From positions 124,001 through 188,000 of the forward strand of contig NZ_CABPRV010000007.1 in assembly GCF_902459735.1 (NCBI RefSeq): a DNA stretch of 64,000 nucleotides. The letters run 5' to 3'. The notes beneath the pieces are model-generated. The model did no database searches, had not been told where the DNA came from, and saw only the letters and a program-made list of their open reading frames with translations. How positions within the stretch are numbered: the first letter of the stretch is position 1; every line of letters begins with the position of its first letter. The stretch is from Pandoraea capi (lineage in GTDB: Bacteria > Pseudomonadota > Gammaproteobacteria > Burkholderiales > Burkholderiaceae). Below are positions 39,824 through 49,504 of this stretch, in pieces. The translations under genes and the position numbers were made by a program.

Positions 39824-42800
39824 ATGAACGCACCCTTGCCTGCCTTCGAGCCGCACGACGCTAAACATGCCGTAGCCGCTCACCCGCCACGTCTGCGTGA
39901 AATTCCTTACAACTACACGTCGTTTTCGGATCGCGAAATCGTCATGCGCCTGCTCGGCGCGGACGCCTGGGCCATCCTCGACGAACTCCGTGCCGAACGC
40001 CGTACCGGCCGCTCGGCGCGCATGCTGTACGAAGTGCTCGGCGACATCTGGGTCGTGCGCCGCAATCCGTATCTGCAAGACGACCTGCTGGACAATCCGA
40101 AGCGCCGCAAGCTGCTGATCGACGCGCTCGACCACCGTTTGAACGAGATCGACAAGCGTCGCCGTGCCGACGTGGCTCAACACGCCGACACGCACGGCCG
40201 CGATCGTGCCGCGCGCGTCGAGCAACTGGAAGTGGCCGCCCGTCGCGCCGTGGCCGAGTTCGCCGCCGAGTTCGAGAAGATGGCCGAACTGCGCCGTCGC
40301 GCGAAGAAGGTGCTCGGCCGCACGACCGCCAGCGACAACATCAAGTTCGACGGCCTGTCGCGTGTCTCGCACGTGACGGACGCCACCGACTGGCGCGTGG
40401 AATATCCGTTCGTGGTGCTCACGCCGGACAGCGAAGCGGAAATGGCATCGCTGGTGAAGGGCTGCTTCGAACTCGGTCTGACCGTGATTCCGCGTGGGGG
40501 CGGCACCGGCTATACCGGCGGCGCGATTCCGCTCACGCCGTTCTCGGCCGTCATCAATACGGAAAAACTCGAACAGCTCGACGAGGTCGAATACCTGCAA
40601 CTGCCGGGCGTCGACAAGCTCGTCGGCACGATCTTCTCGGGCGCCGGCGTGGTGACTCGCCGTGTGGCGGAAGCCGCCGAGCGTGCCGGGCTGGTCTTCG
40701 CGGTGGACCCGACGTCGATCGACGCCTCGTGCATCGGCGGCAACGTGGCCATGAACGCCGGCGGCAAGAAGGCCGTGCTGTGGGGCACGGCGCTGGATAA
40801 CCTCGCCTGGTGGCGCATGGTCGATCCGCAGGGCAACTGGCTGGAAGTCACGCGTCTCGATCACAACCTCGGCAAGATTCACGACATTCCGGTCGCCCGC
40901 TTCGAACTGAAGTGGTACGACGGCAATCAGGCGCCGGGCGCCGCACTCCTGAAGACCGAACTGCTGGAAATCGAAGGCCGGCGCTTCCGCAAGGAAGGCC
41001 TCGGCAAGGACGTCACGGACAAGTTCCTCGCCGGCCTGCCGGGTATCCAGAAGGAAGGCTGCGACGGTCTGATCACGAGCGCGCGCTGGATTCTGCACAA
41101 GATGCCGGCGCACACGCGCACGGTGTGTCTGGAGTTCTTCGGTCAGGCGAAGGAAGCGATTCCGAGCATCGTCGAAATCAAGGACTACATGTTCGCGCAG
41201 ACGGCCGCCGGTGGCGCGATTCTCGCGGGTCTGGAGCATCTGGACGAGCGTTATCTGCGCGCCGTGGGCTACGCCACGAAGTCGAAGCGCAACGCGTTCC
41301 CGAAGATGGTGCTGATCGGCGATATCGTTGGCGACGACGACAACGCGGTCGCCCAGGCGACGTCGGAAGTGATCCGCATGGCCAACGGCAAGAGCGGCGA
41401 AGGGTTCGTCGCCGTGTCGGCCGAGGCGCGCAAGAAGTTCTGGCTCGACCGCTCGCGCACGGCGGCGATCGCGCGTCACACGAACGCCTTCAAGATCAAC
41501 GAAGACGTGGTGATTCCGCTGCACCGTATGGGCGAGTACACGGATCACATCGAGCGCATCAACATCGAGTTGTCGCTCAAGAACAAGCTGCAACTGGTCG
41601 ACGCCCTCGAAGCGTTCTTCGAAGCCGGCAATCTGCCGCTCGGCAAGACGGACGACGCGAACGAGATTCCGTCGGCCGAACTGCTCGAAGACCGTGTGCA
41701 GACGGCGCTGACGATGCTGCGCCAGATCCGTGGGCGCTGGGAGTATCTGCGCGAGAACTTCGAGATGCCGCTGGCCGAGGCGATTCCGCTGCTCAACCGT
41801 CACGGCATTCGCGACATCAACGTCGCGCTGAACGACCGTCTGAACAAGCAGCCGGAAACGCGCCTCATCGATCTGCTTCAGGACCGCACGGTACGCGTGT
41901 CGTGGAAGCAGGAGATCCGCGCGGAACTGCGTCAGATCTTCACCGGCGGCGAGTTCAAGCCGATCCTCGACGAAGCGCAGGCCATTCATAAGCGCGTGCT
42001 GCACGGTCGTGTGTTCGTCGCACTGCACATGCACGCCGGCGACGGCAACGTGCACACCAACATCCCGGTGAACTCGGACAACTACGAGATGCTCCAGGAT
42101 GCGCACAAGGCCGTGGCCCGCATCATGGACATCGCGCGCTCGCTCGACGGCGTGATCTCGGGCGAACACGGTATCGGCATCACCAAGCTAGAGTTCCTGA
42201 CGGAAGCCGAAATCGGCGAATTCCGCGCGTACAAGCTGCGCGTGGACCCGGAAGGGCGCTTCAACAAGGGCAAGTTGCTCAATCTGCCCGAACTGCCCGC
42301 CGATCTGCGCAATGCCTATACGCCAAGCTTCGGGCTCATGGGCTACGAATCGCTGATCATGCAGCAGTCGGACATCGGCGCGATCGCCGACAGCGTGAAG
42401 GACTGCCTGCGCTGCGGCAAGTGCAAGCCGGTGTGCGCCACGCACGTGCCGCGCGCGAACCTGCTGTACAGCCCGCGTAACAAGATTCTCGCAACGTCGC
42501 TGCTCATCGAGGCGTTCCTGTACGAAGAACAGACGCGCCGCGGCGTGTCGATCAAGCACTGGGACGAGTTCAACGACGTGGCCGATCACTGCACGGTCTG
42601 CCACAAGTGCGCCACGCCCTGCCCGGTGAAGATCGACTTCGGCGACGTGACGATGAACATGCGCAACCTGCTGCGCAAGATGGGCAAGAAGAAGTTCAAC
42701 CCGGGCGCGGCTGCCGGTATGTTCTTCCTGAACGCGACCAACCCGGAGACGATCAACATCACCCGCAAGGTGATGATCGACTGGGGCTACAAGGCGCAGC

Positions 42801-43819
42801 GTTTCGGTGCGGACGTCTTCAAGAAGATCGCGAAGAAGCAGACGGCGCATCCGCCGGCAACGGTCGGCAAGCCGCCGCTGCGCGAAGAGGTGATCCACTT
42901 CGTCAACAAGAAGATGCCGGGCAACCTGCCGAAGAAGACGGCGCGTGCGCTGCTCGACATCGAAGACAACAAGGTGGTGCCGATCATCCGCAACCCGAAG
43001 GCCACGACGGTCGATTCGGAAGCGGTGTTCTACTTCCCGGGCTGCGGCTCGGAGCGTCTGTTCTCGCAGGTCGGTCTCGCCACGCAGGCGATGCTCTGGC
43101 ACGTGGGCGTGCAGACGGTGCTTCCGCCGGGCTATCTTTGCTGCGGCTATCCGCAACGCGGGTCGGGGCAGGGCGAGAAGGCCGAGAAGATCGTGACGGA
43201 CAACCGCGTGTTGTTCCACCGCATGGCCAACACGCTGAACTACCTCGACATCAAGACCGTGGTGGTGTCGTGCGGCACTTGCTACGATCAGCTCGCCGGC
43301 TATGAATTCGAGAAGATTTTCCCGGGCTGCCGTATCGTGGACATCCACGAATACCTGCTTGAGAAGAACGTGAAGCTCGAAGGCGTGAACGGTACGCGCT
43401 ACATGTATCACGACCCGTGCCACACGCCGATCAAGACGATGGACCCGGTCAAGCTCGTGAACCAGTTGATGGGCAGCGAGAACGACGGCTACAAGATCGA
43501 GAAGAACGATCGGTGCTGCGGCGAATCGGGAACGCTGGCGGTCACGCGTCCGGATATCTCGACGCAGATCCGCTTCCGCAAGGAAGAGGAGATGCGCAAG
43601 GGCGCGGCCAAGCTGCGTGCCGACGGCAAGGTGGAAGACGTCAAGATCCTGACGAGCTGCCCGTCGTGCCTGCAAGGTCTGTCGCGCTACAACGACGACG
43701 CGGACGTGACCGCCGACTACATCGTCGTCGAGATCGCCAAGCACGTGCTGGGCGACCAGTGGCTGGTGGACTACGTCAAGGATGCGAACAACGGCGGTAT
43801 CGAACGCGTGCTCGTCTGA
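39824..43819 (+). CDS. DUF3683 FAD-linked / Fe-S oxidoreductase (GlcD-GlcF-like fusion)
   Basis: 1331 residues. Order: DUF3683 N-terminal domain ('[22 protein letters not shown]'); FAD_binding_4 with '[17 protein letters not shown]' near 230; FAD-oxidase C-terminal part ('[12 protein letters not shown]', 'GEHGIGITK'); two 4Fe-4S sites ('[11 protein letters not shown]' near 863 and '[12 protein letters not shown]' near 923); CCG domains ('[10 protein letters not shown]', 'CCGYP', 'SCGTCYDQL', 'DPCHTP', 'RCCGESG'). It resembles glycolate/D-lactate/2-hydroxyacid dehydrogenases with electron-transfer parts fused in. Substrate unknown. An alternative start at 39794 adds ten residues. Confidence 0.93.
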   Translation: MNAPLPAFEPHDAKHAVAAHPPRLREIPYNYTSFSDREIVMRLLGADAWAILDELRAERRTGRSARMLYEVLGDIWVVRRNPYLQDDLLDNPKRRKLLIDALDHRLNEIDKRRRADVAQHADTHGRDRAARVEQLEVAARRAVAEFAAEFEKMAELRRRAKKVLGRTTASDNIKFDGLSRVSHVTDATDWRVEYPFVVLTPDSEAEMASLVKGCFELGLTVIPRGGGTGYTGGAIPLTPFSAVINTEKLEQLDEVEYLQLPGVDKLVGTIFSGAGVVTRRVAEAAERAGLVFAVDPTSIDASCIGGNVAMNAGGKKAVLWGTALDNLAWWRMVDPQGNWLEVTRLDHNLGKIHDIPVARFELKWYDGNQAPGAALLKTELLEIEGRRFRKEGLGKDVTDKFLAGLPGIQKEGCDGLITSARWILHKMPAHTRTVCLEFFGQAKEAIPSIVEIKDYMFAQTAAGGAILAGLEHLDERYLRAVGYATKSKRNAFPKMVLIGDIVGDDDNAVAQATSEVIRMANGKSGEGFVAVSAEARKKFWLDRSRTAAIARHTNAFKINEDVVIPLHRMGEYTDHIERINIELSLKNKLQLVDALEAFFEAGNLPLGKTDDANEIPSAELLEDRVQTALTMLRQIRGRWEYLRENFEMPLAEAIPLLNRHGIRDINVALNDRLNKQPETRLIDLLQDRTVRVSWKQEIRAELRQIFTGGEFKPILDEAQAIHKRVLHGRVFVALHMHAGDGNVHTNIPVNSDNYEMLQDAHKAVARIMDIARSLDGVISGEHGIGITKLEFLTEAEIGEFRAYKLRVDPEGRFNKGKLLNLPELPADLRNAYTPSFGLMGYESLIMQQSDIGAIADSVKDCLRCGKCKPVCATHVPRANLLYSPRNKILATSLLIEAFLYEEQTRRGVSIKHWDEFNDVADHCTVCHKCATPCPVKIDFGDVTMNMRNLLRKMGKKKFNPGAAAGMFFLNATNPETINITRKVMIDWGYKAQRFGADVFKKIAKKQTAHPPATVGKPPLREEVIHFVNKKMPGNLPKKTARALLDIEDNKVVPIIRNPKATTVDSEAVFYFPGCGSERLFSQVGLATQAMLWHVGVQTVLPPGYLCCGYPQRGSGQGEKAEKIVTDNRVLFHRMANTLNYLDIKTVVVSCGTCYDQLAGYEFEKIFPGCRIVDIHEYLLEKNVKLEGVNGTRYMYHDPCHTPIKTMDPVKLVNQLMGSENDGYKIEKNDRCCGESGTLAVTRPDISTQIRFRKEEEMRKGAAKLRADGKVEDVKILTSCPSCLQGLSRYNDDADVTADYIVVEIAKHVLGDQWLVDYVKDANNGGIERVLV

Positions 43820-43860
43820 TGCAATGTCTGCCCGGCAACAACCTCCGGGGAACGTGGCCG

Positions 43861-43900
43861 ATGCCGCAGTCGATGCCGCAGTCGATGCCGCAGTCGATGC
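43861..43900 (+). repeat. Three tandem copies of a 12-bp repeat before the antiporter gene
   Basis: ATGCCGCAGTCG is repeated exactly at 43861, 43873 and 43885, with a partial fourth copy. The repeat opens a 24-codon frame (Met-Pro-Gln-Ser three times) that ends at 43935, ten bases inside the antiporter gene. Confidence 0.85.
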
Positions 43901-43925
43901 ATGAGCGACGGACCACGGAGGTGGC

Positions 43926-45614
43926 ATGGAGGTAGTCTACACAGCACTCATCCTGCTGTTCGTGGTGGCACTGACCGGCGTGCTGGTCAGCTTCGTCAGA
44001 TTCCTGCCCGTGCCGCTCGTGCAGATCGCCGTGGGCGCCGCGCTCGCTTACCCGGGCGCGGGGCTGCACATCGATCTCGACCCCGAGATTTTCTTCCTGC
44101 TGTTCATCCCCCCGCTGCTCTTCGCTGATGGCTGGCGCATGCCCAAACGCGAGTTCTGGCACCTGCGGGTGCCGATCGTCGCGATGGCGCTCGGCCTCGT
44201 GATCTTCACGGTGCTCGGCGTGGGGTACTTCATCCACTGGATGATTCCGTCGATTCCGCTCGCCGTGGCGTTCGCGCTCGGCGGCGTGCTCTCGCCGACC
44301 GATGCCGTGGCCGTCTCCGCCCTCACCGGGCGCATGCGCATGCCCACGCGGCTCATGCATGTGCTCGAAGGCGAGGCGATGATGAACGACGCATCGGGTC
44401 TCGTCGCGTTCAAGTTCGCGCTGGTGGCAGCGATGACTGGCGTCTTCTCCATCGGTAACGCCACGTTCTCTTTCTTCGTGATCGCACTGGGTGGCCTGCT
44501 CGCCGGATGGGCCGTGACGTGGCTCTTTACGCAATTCCATCGCCGCGTGATGGACGCCTCGACGGAAGAGCCCGCGACCATCGTGCTGCTTCTGCTGCTT
44601 ATGCCGTTCGCGGCCTATCTGCTGGCGGAACACTTCGGTTTCTCGGGGATTCTGGCGGCTGTGGCCGCCGGCATGACGGTGAGTTCGACCGACCTGCTCA
44701 ATACCCGCACCGCCACGCGCATTCTCGGCAACGGCGTGTGGTCGATGCTCGAATTCGTATTCAACGGCGCGGTGTTTGTGCTGCTCGGGCTGCAATTGCC
44801 GGATATCGTGCGCGCGGCGCTGCGCCCGAGCGAGCATCTGTGGGGCACGTTCGTGAATCTGGGCGAGCTGATGTTCTACGTCGGCGCGATCTCGGCGGCG
44901 CTGATCGTGCTGCGCTTTTGCTGGGTGTGGGCGGCGTGGCGCGTGATGTATTTCCTCGGCATGCGTCGTGGCGAAATCACGATGAAGCCGGGCATCCGCT
45001 TTACCGGTGTGACGGCGCTCTCGGGCGTGCGTGGCGCCGTGACGCTGGCCGGTGCGCTTTCGGTACCGCTGGCGTTGCCGAGCGGCGCGCCGTTTCCGGG
45101 GCGCGATCTGCTGATCTTCCTCGCAGCCGGTGTGATTCTGCTGTCGCTCATCGGCGGCAGTCTTGGTTTGCCGGTCTTGCTGCGCGGCGTGCGCTGGCCG
45201 GTCGAAGACCCGCGCAATCGTGAGATGGGCGAGGCGCGGCTGGCGGCGTCGGAGGCGGCGATTCGGGCCGTCGAATCATTGCAGAAGGTGATCGCCAAGT
45301 CGGGAGATGAGCTGGATACGGCCGTGTGCGCGGAAGCTGCCGCGCGGGTGATGGGGCGTTACCGTCGCTCGCTCAATGCGTCGACGGCGACCGACGAGAT
45401 GCGCGAGCGCGCCGTGCGCGAGGTCGAAGTCGAGCGTCGCCTGCGGGCCGCGGCGTTGCAGGCGGAGCGCGTGGAGTTGTCGCGGCTGCGCATCACGCAT
45501 CGCATCAACGACGAGACGCTGCGCGAACTGCTCAGCGAGATCGATTTTGCAGAACTCGCTCTGGGTCCGGTCGATCCGGCCACGGGCAAGCGCAAGAAGA
45601 GCAAAAAGCACTGA
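43926..45614 (+). CDS. CPA1-family Na+/H+ antiporter
   Basis: 562 residues. About 12 membrane segments fill the first 420 residues. 'GGVLSPTDAVAVSAL' and 'EGEAMMNDASGLVAFKFAL' are the ion-binding motifs of cation:proton antiporters (the N-D pair), and 'TGVTALSGVRGAVTLAGALSVPLALP' is another conserved segment. The last 140 residues form a charged cytoplasmic helical tail. It exchanges Na+ (or K+) for H+. GGAGG precedes the ATG. A 12-bp tandem repeat lies 26 bases upstream. Confidence 0.93.
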   Translation: MEVVYTALILLFVVALTGVLVSFVRFLPVPLVQIAVGAALAYPGAGLHIDLDPEIFFLLFIPPLLFADGWRMPKREFWHLRVPIVAMALGLVIFTVLGVGYFIHWMIPSIPLAVAFALGGVLSPTDAVAVSALTGRMRMPTRLMHVLEGEAMMNDASGLVAFKFALVAAMTGVFSIGNATFSFFVIALGGLLAGWAVTWLFTQFHRRVMDASTEEPATIVLLLLLMPFAAYLLAEHFGFSGILAAVAAGMTVSSTDLLNTRTATRILGNGVWSMLEFVFNGAVFVLLGLQLPDIVRAALRPSEHLWGTFVNLGELMFYVGAISAALIVLRFCWVWAAWRVMYFLGMRRGEITMKPGIRFTGVTALSGVRGAVTLAGALSVPLALPSGAPFPGRDLLIFLAAGVILLSLIGGSLGLPVLLRGVRWPVEDPRNREMGEARLAASEAAIRAVESLQKVIAKSGDELDTAVCAEAAARVMGRYRRSLNASTATDEMRERAVREVEVERRLRAAALQAERVELSRLRITHRINDETLRELLSEIDFAELALGPVDPATGKRKKSKKH

Positions 45615-45711
45615 CAGGCACCGGCAAGCGCTGGCAGGCACCGGCGGCGCGATTCATGCCGGGCCGGATGCGAAAGCGCGAGGCGCCGTGGTAACGGGAG
45701 GAAGAACGATC

Positions 45712-46149
45712 ATGGAATGTCCGTTTTGCGCCGGTGACGGCGGTGAAGTCTTGTGGCGCGATCCGGTGTTGCGCGTGGTGCTGGCCAACGAGGCTGGCTA
45801 TCCCGGCTTCGCCCGGGTGATCTGGCATGACCACGTGGCGGAGATGAGCGATCTGCCGCAGGCGGCGCGCGAGCACGTGATGCGTGCGGTGTTTGCCGTC
45901 GAGACGGCACAACGTACGGTGATGTCGCCGCACAAGGTCAACGTCGCGAGTCTGGGCAATATGGTGCCGCACGTGCACTGGCATGTGATTCCTCGCTATC
46001 GCGACGACATCCACTTCCCGGGCTCGGTCTGGAGCGCGCCGCAGCGTGAGGTGCAGCCAGAGGTGCTCGCCGAGCGCGCAGCGTGGCTGCCTGCGCTGCG
46101 TGAGGCCGTCGTGGCAGAATTGGAGCGAATTCCCGGGTGGCCGGCGTAG
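45712..46149 (+). CDS. HIT family hydrolase
   Basis: 145 residues. Catalytic triad motif His-Val-His-Trp-His at 87-91 in 'NMVPHVHWHVIPRYRDD', and an N-terminal 'CPFC' that may bind zinc. HIT proteins hydrolyse nucleotide phosphoramidates or dinucleoside polyphosphates. A GGAGGAAG ribosome site stands before the ATG. The gene lies between the antiporter and the DUF971 gene on the same strand. Confidence 0.93.
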   Translation: MECPFCAGDGGEVLWRDPVLRVVLANEAGYPGFARVIWHDHVAEMSDLPQAAREHVMRAVFAVETAQRTVMSPHKVNVASLGNMVPHVHWHVIPRYRDDIHFPGSVWSAPQREVQPEVLAERAAWLPALREAVVAELERIPGWPA

Positions 46150-46309
46150 GTTTCGCGAAGCCCGTCGGCATGACCGCTGACGCCTGAGCGGCTATACTGC
46201 CCGCCGATGTGTCGCATCCGTCATCTGTTGAATCGCATGACGCACGGCACCAGGCGCTGCATGAGGTTCTGCCGGCAGGCGCCGCGACCGAATTTTCTGG
46301 AGCAAGACC

Positions 46310-46723
46310 ATGGCTGGGCTGGAGAAAGACACGCCGATTCCCGTTTCCCTGACGCTGCATCGCGCATCCAAGGTGCTGGAACTCGGTTACGAAGACGGCA
46401 AGACCTATCGCCTGCCGTTCGAATTGCTGCGCGTGCTCTCGCCCTCGGCGGAAGTGCGTGGTCACGGGCCGGGGCAGGAGACGCTGCAAACCGGCAAGCG
46501 CGACGTCACGCTCAATGGGCTGGAGCCGATCGGCAATTACGCGGTGCGTCCCGTTTTTTCGGACGGTCACGACACCGGCATCTACTCGTGGGACTTCCTC
46601 TATGAGCTGTGCGTGCGTCAGGACGCACTGTGGCAGGAATATCTGGACAAGCTCGCGGCGGCGGGTGTCGATCGCGACACGCCGATGCCGTCGCCCGCTG
46701 CCGGCGGCTGCCACCATCATTGA
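46310..46723 (+). CDS. DUF971 (GBBH-like N-terminal domain) protein
   Basis: 137 residues. 'LTLHRASKVLELGYEDGKTYRLPFELLRVLSPSAEVRG' and 'GNYAVRPVFSDGHDTGIYSWDFLYELC' are diagnostic of DUF971. The C-terminus ends in Cys-His-His-His, a possible metal tail. The family often stands next to ubiE in betaproteobacteria; a role in iron-sulfur or ubiquinone metabolism is only suggested. A TATACT -10-like element lies at 46193. Confidence 0.92.
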   Translation: MAGLEKDTPIPVSLTLHRASKVLELGYEDGKTYRLPFELLRVLSPSAEVRGHGPGQETLQTGKRDVTLNGLEPIGNYAVRPVFSDGHDTGIYSWDFLYELCVRQDALWQEYLDKLAAAGVDRDTPMPSPAAGGCHHH

Positions 46724-46783
46724 GCCCCCGAGCAGGGCGCGCGCCTGAGTGTGCGCCCGCTTACCTGATTTTGGAGATGTGCA

Positions 46784-47518
46784 ATGGGTGATCAGACCCA
46801 CTTCGGTTACGAGACCGTCGACGAGAAGGAAAAGGCCGGTAAGGTCGCGGAAGTGTTTCACTCCGTCGCCAGCAAGTACGACGTCATGAACGACCTGATG
46901 TCCGGCGGCCTGCATCGCATCTGGAAGGCGTTCACGATCGGTCGCGCCGCCGTGCGCCCCGGCTTCAAGGTGCTCGATATCGCCGGCGGCACGGGCGATC
47001 TCTCGAAGGCATTTGCCCGCGCGGCCGGCCCGACCGGCGAAGTGTGGCATACCGACATCAACGAATCGATGCTGCGCGTGGGCCGCGACCGTCTGCTCGA
47101 CGACGGCATCGTCACGCCGTCGCTGCTGTGCGACGCCGAGAAGCTGCCGTTCCCGTCGAATTATTTCGACGTGGTCACCGTGGCGTTCGGGCTGCGCAAC
47201 ATGACGCACAAGGATGCGGCGCTGGCGGAAATGCGCCGCGTGATCAAGCCGGGCGGCAAGGTCATGGTGCTGGAGTTCTCGAAAGTCTGGCAGCCGCTGG
47301 AGAAGGCGTACGACGCCTATTCGTTCAAGGTGTTGCCGTGGCTCGGGTCGCGTATCGCGGGCGATGCCCACAGCTACCGCTATCTGGCCGAATCGATTCG
47401 CATGCACCCGGACCAGGAAACCCTCAAGTCGATGATGGAAGATGCAGGGCTTGAGCGCGTCGAATATCACAACATGACCGCCGGTGTGGTGGCCCTGCAC
47501 ATCGGCCGCAAGTTCTGA
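46784..47518 (+). CDS. ubiE: Ubiquinone/menaquinone C-methyltransferase UbiE
   Basis: 244 residues. '[40 protein letters not shown]' and '[18 protein letters not shown]' (SAM-binding motif I) are the UbiE/COQ5 signature, and '[34 protein letters not shown]' follows. It adds the C-2 (now counted C-5/C-2) methyl group in ubiquinone synthesis. It starts 60 bases after the DUF971 gene and is followed by a strong terminator. Confidence 0.97.
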   Translation: MGDQTHFGYETVDEKEKAGKVAEVFHSVASKYDVMNDLMSGGLHRIWKAFTIGRAAVRPGFKVLDIAGGTGDLSKAFARAAGPTGEVWHTDINESMLRVGRDRLLDDGIVTPSLLCDAEKLPFPSNYFDVVTVAFGLRNMTHKDAALAEMRRVIKPGGKVMVLEFSKVWQPLEKAYDAYSFKVLPWLGSRIAGDAHSYRYLAESIRMHPDQETLKSMMEDAGLERVEYHNMTAGVVALHIGRKF

Positions 47519-47556
47519 GTACACACTCACTTAGCTGAGCGTACCGGCCAGACAAG

Positions 47557-47600
47557 ACGCCCCGGATCGCGGAAGGTTTCCGTGCCGGGGCGTTTTGTTT
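47557..47600 (+). terminator. Rho-independent terminator after ubiE
   Basis: ACGCCCCGG pairs with CCGGGGCGT, with an inner GGAA/TTCC pairing, followed by TTTTGTTT. Confidence 0.9.
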
Positions 47601-47745
47601 GCCAAACCCTAAGTACAAGCTAATTTTGCTGTGGCAGAATCGCCCCTCGCCTTATCCGGTTTCAGTACGTAAAAAGCGGCTGAACCATTTGGGTTGGCGT
47701 GTGTCAGTAGATGGCAACCTATAACTCCACGGAGAGACCAGAACG

Positions 47746-48741
47746 ATGTTCCAGTTCCTGAAAAACAAGCTGTTGTTGGGCGTTGTGGCCGGCGTAGTGG
47801 CGGTCGGCATGACGATCGCGGACGCTGACGCCAAGCGCGTTGGCGGCGGCCGGAGCATCGGCAAGCAGTCCAACACCGTGACGCAACGTCAGGCAACGCC
47901 GCAACAGCCGGCGCAAGCCGCCCCGGGCGCAGCCCCGAATCAGGCAGCCCCGGCTGCCGCCGGCGCAGGTGCCGCCGGTGCAGGTGCGGCAGCCGCCGCC
48001 AAACCGGCCAACCGCTGGCTTGGACCGATCGCCGGTCTGGCTGCCGGTCTCGGTATCGCCGCACTGCTGTCGCACTTTGGTATGGGTGGTGCGTTCGCGA
48101 GCATGATGGCCAACGTCATCATCATCGCGTTGATCGCCTTCGCCGTGATGTGGCTCATCCGCCGGTTCCGCGGCAACAAGTCGCAGTCGCAGACGCCGGC
48201 CTATGCTGGCGCGGGCAATGACGCATCGTCGAACAATTCGCTGCGTCAGTCGTGGGATAACCCGCAATCGGGCCAGCAAGCGCCGCAGCCGTACCAGACG
48301 GGCGCTTCGGCCGTGCCGGTAGCCGCAGGTGCTGTGGCCGGTGCCGCCGCCGCCGAGTCGTTCGGTGTGCCGGCCGGTTTCGACACCGAAGGTTTCCTGC
48401 GCAGCGCCAAGGTGTACTTCAACCGTCTGCAAGCCGCCTGGGACAAGGGCGATCAGGCCGACATCAACGAGTTCACCACGCCGCAGATGTTTGCGGAAAT
48501 CAAGATGGACCTCGAAGAGCGCGGCAAGTCGACCAACCGTACGGACGTCGTGCAACTGGACGCCGAACTGCTGGGTATCGAGCAGTCGACGAGCGAGTAC
48601 ATGGCAAGCGTTCGCTTCTCGGGCCTGATCCGCGAATCGGAAGGCGCCGCCGCCGAGCCGTTCAACGAGGTGTGGAACCTGACCAAGCCGGTGACGGGTA
48701 ACGGTGGCTGGGTGCTCGCCGGGATTCAGCAGCTCAGCTAA
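47746..48741 (+). CDS. Tim44-like domain protein
   Basis: 331 residues. An N-terminal signal-like helix ('LLLGVVAGVVAVGMTIADADA') is followed by a Gln/Ala/Pro-rich low-complexity stretch, two close membrane segments ('WLGPIAGLAAGLGIAALLSHFG' and 'MMANVIIIALIAFAVMWLIRR'), another linker, and the C-terminal Tim44-like domain (about 205-331; 'FLRSAKVYFNRLQAAWDKGDQADINEFTTPQMF'). Bacterial members are membrane-linked proteins of unclear function, here between ubiE and ubiJ-ubiB. Confidence 0.92.
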   Translation: MFQFLKNKLLLGVVAGVVAVGMTIADADAKRVGGGRSIGKQSNTVTQRQATPQQPAQAAPGAAPNQAAPAAAGAGAAGAGAAAAAKPANRWLGPIAGLAAGLGIAALLSHFGMGGAFASMMANVIIIALIAFAVMWLIRRFRGNKSQSQTPAYAGAGNDASSNNSLRQSWDNPQSGQQAPQPYQTGASAVPVAAGAVAGAAAAESFGVPAGFDTEGFLRSAKVYFNRLQAAWDKGDQADINEFTTPQMFAEIKMDLEERGKSTNRTDVVQLDAELLGIEQSTSEYMASVRFSGLIRESEGAAAEPFNEVWNLTKPVTGNGGWVLAGIQQLS

Positions 48742-48777
48742 GCTGGCGACGTTTTTGCCGTAACCTGCCTTACAATG

Positions 48778-48808
48778 AGAGCCCGCGTTTGAAGCGCGGG
48801 CTCTTTTG
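48778..48808 (+). terminator. Rho-independent terminator after the Tim44-like gene
   Basis: AGAGCCCGCG-7-CGCGGGCTCT followed by TTTTGTTTTT. It ends 78 bases before the ubiJ start. Confidence 0.9.
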
Positions 48809-48886
48809 TTTTTGCCGTCCGAAGGTTGTTGCCGGGCGGCGTCTTTCGGTGCGACCGGTGTTCTGCGCCGGCCGGCCGCCAAGCTC

Positions 48887-49501
48887 ATGACCGTAGCCGC
48901 CAAAGCCTTTGCCGCCACCGTGAACCATTTGCTTGCCCGGGAACCCTGGGCGCGCGACCGTCTGCGCCATCACATCGGCGCCTCCGCCCGGCTGGCCATG
49001 TCGGCAATCGACCTGCGCCTGCGCGTGGGCGACGACGGCTATCTCGCCGCCGTCGAGGCCAACTTCCCCTGCGATGTCAGCATCTCGGTACCCCCGGCGG
49101 CGCTGGCCGACTTTGCGGGCGGCGGGCAGGCGGCTGTGATGCGTCACGTCAAGATCGAGGGCGACGCCGAATTTGCCAACACGGTGTCGTATCTCGCCCA
49201 GCATCTGCGCTGGGAAGTCGCCGAGGACCTGAGCAAGGTCATTGGCGACGCCGCGGCACATCGTGTGACCGAGACGGGCAAGGCGGCCGTCGCGGGCGCA
49301 CGTCGCACCGGTGGCACGCTGGCGCGTTCGCTGGCCGATTTCCTCGTGGAAGAGAACCCGATGCTCGTGGCGCGAGCGCGCCTCGACACAATGCGCGCCG
49401 ACATCGGCACGTTGCGTGACGATCTGGCGCGACTCGAAAAGCGTATCGAGAAGCTGGAACGTCAGGCGACGCCGGCGTCCCGCACTACCGGAGGCCGCTG
49501 A
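48887..49501 (+). CDS. ubiJ: Ubiquinone biosynthesis accessory factor UbiJ (SCP2 domain)
   Basis: 204 residues. The SCP2 lipid-binding domain comes first ('LAMSAIDLRLRVGDDGYLAAVEANFPCDVSISVPPAALADF', 'VKIEGDAEFANTVSYLAQHLRWEVAEDLSKVIGD'), and the C-terminus ends in a coiled coil ('LRDDLARLEKRIEKLERQ'). UbiJ scaffolds the aerobic ubiquinone complex and binds its lipid intermediates. It directly precedes ubiB (3 bases). The ATG at 48887 is the first in good context. Confidence 0.92.
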   Translation: MTVAAKAFAATVNHLLAREPWARDRLRHHIGASARLAMSAIDLRLRVGDDGYLAAVEANFPCDVSISVPPAALADFAGGGQAAVMRHVKIEGDAEFANTVSYLAQHLRWEVAEDLSKVIGDAAAHRVTETGKAAVAGARRTGGTLARSLADFLVEENPMLVARARLDTMRADIGTLRDDLARLEKRIEKLERQATPASRTTGGR

Positions 49502-49504
49502 CCA

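Noticed and set aside
39641-42169. Very long open frame on the minus strand (842 codons)
   Set aside because: It is antisense to the DUF3683 enzyme, whose domains are unmistakable; long antisense frames are expected at this GC content. The composition (His/Arg/Val-rich) is not protein-like.
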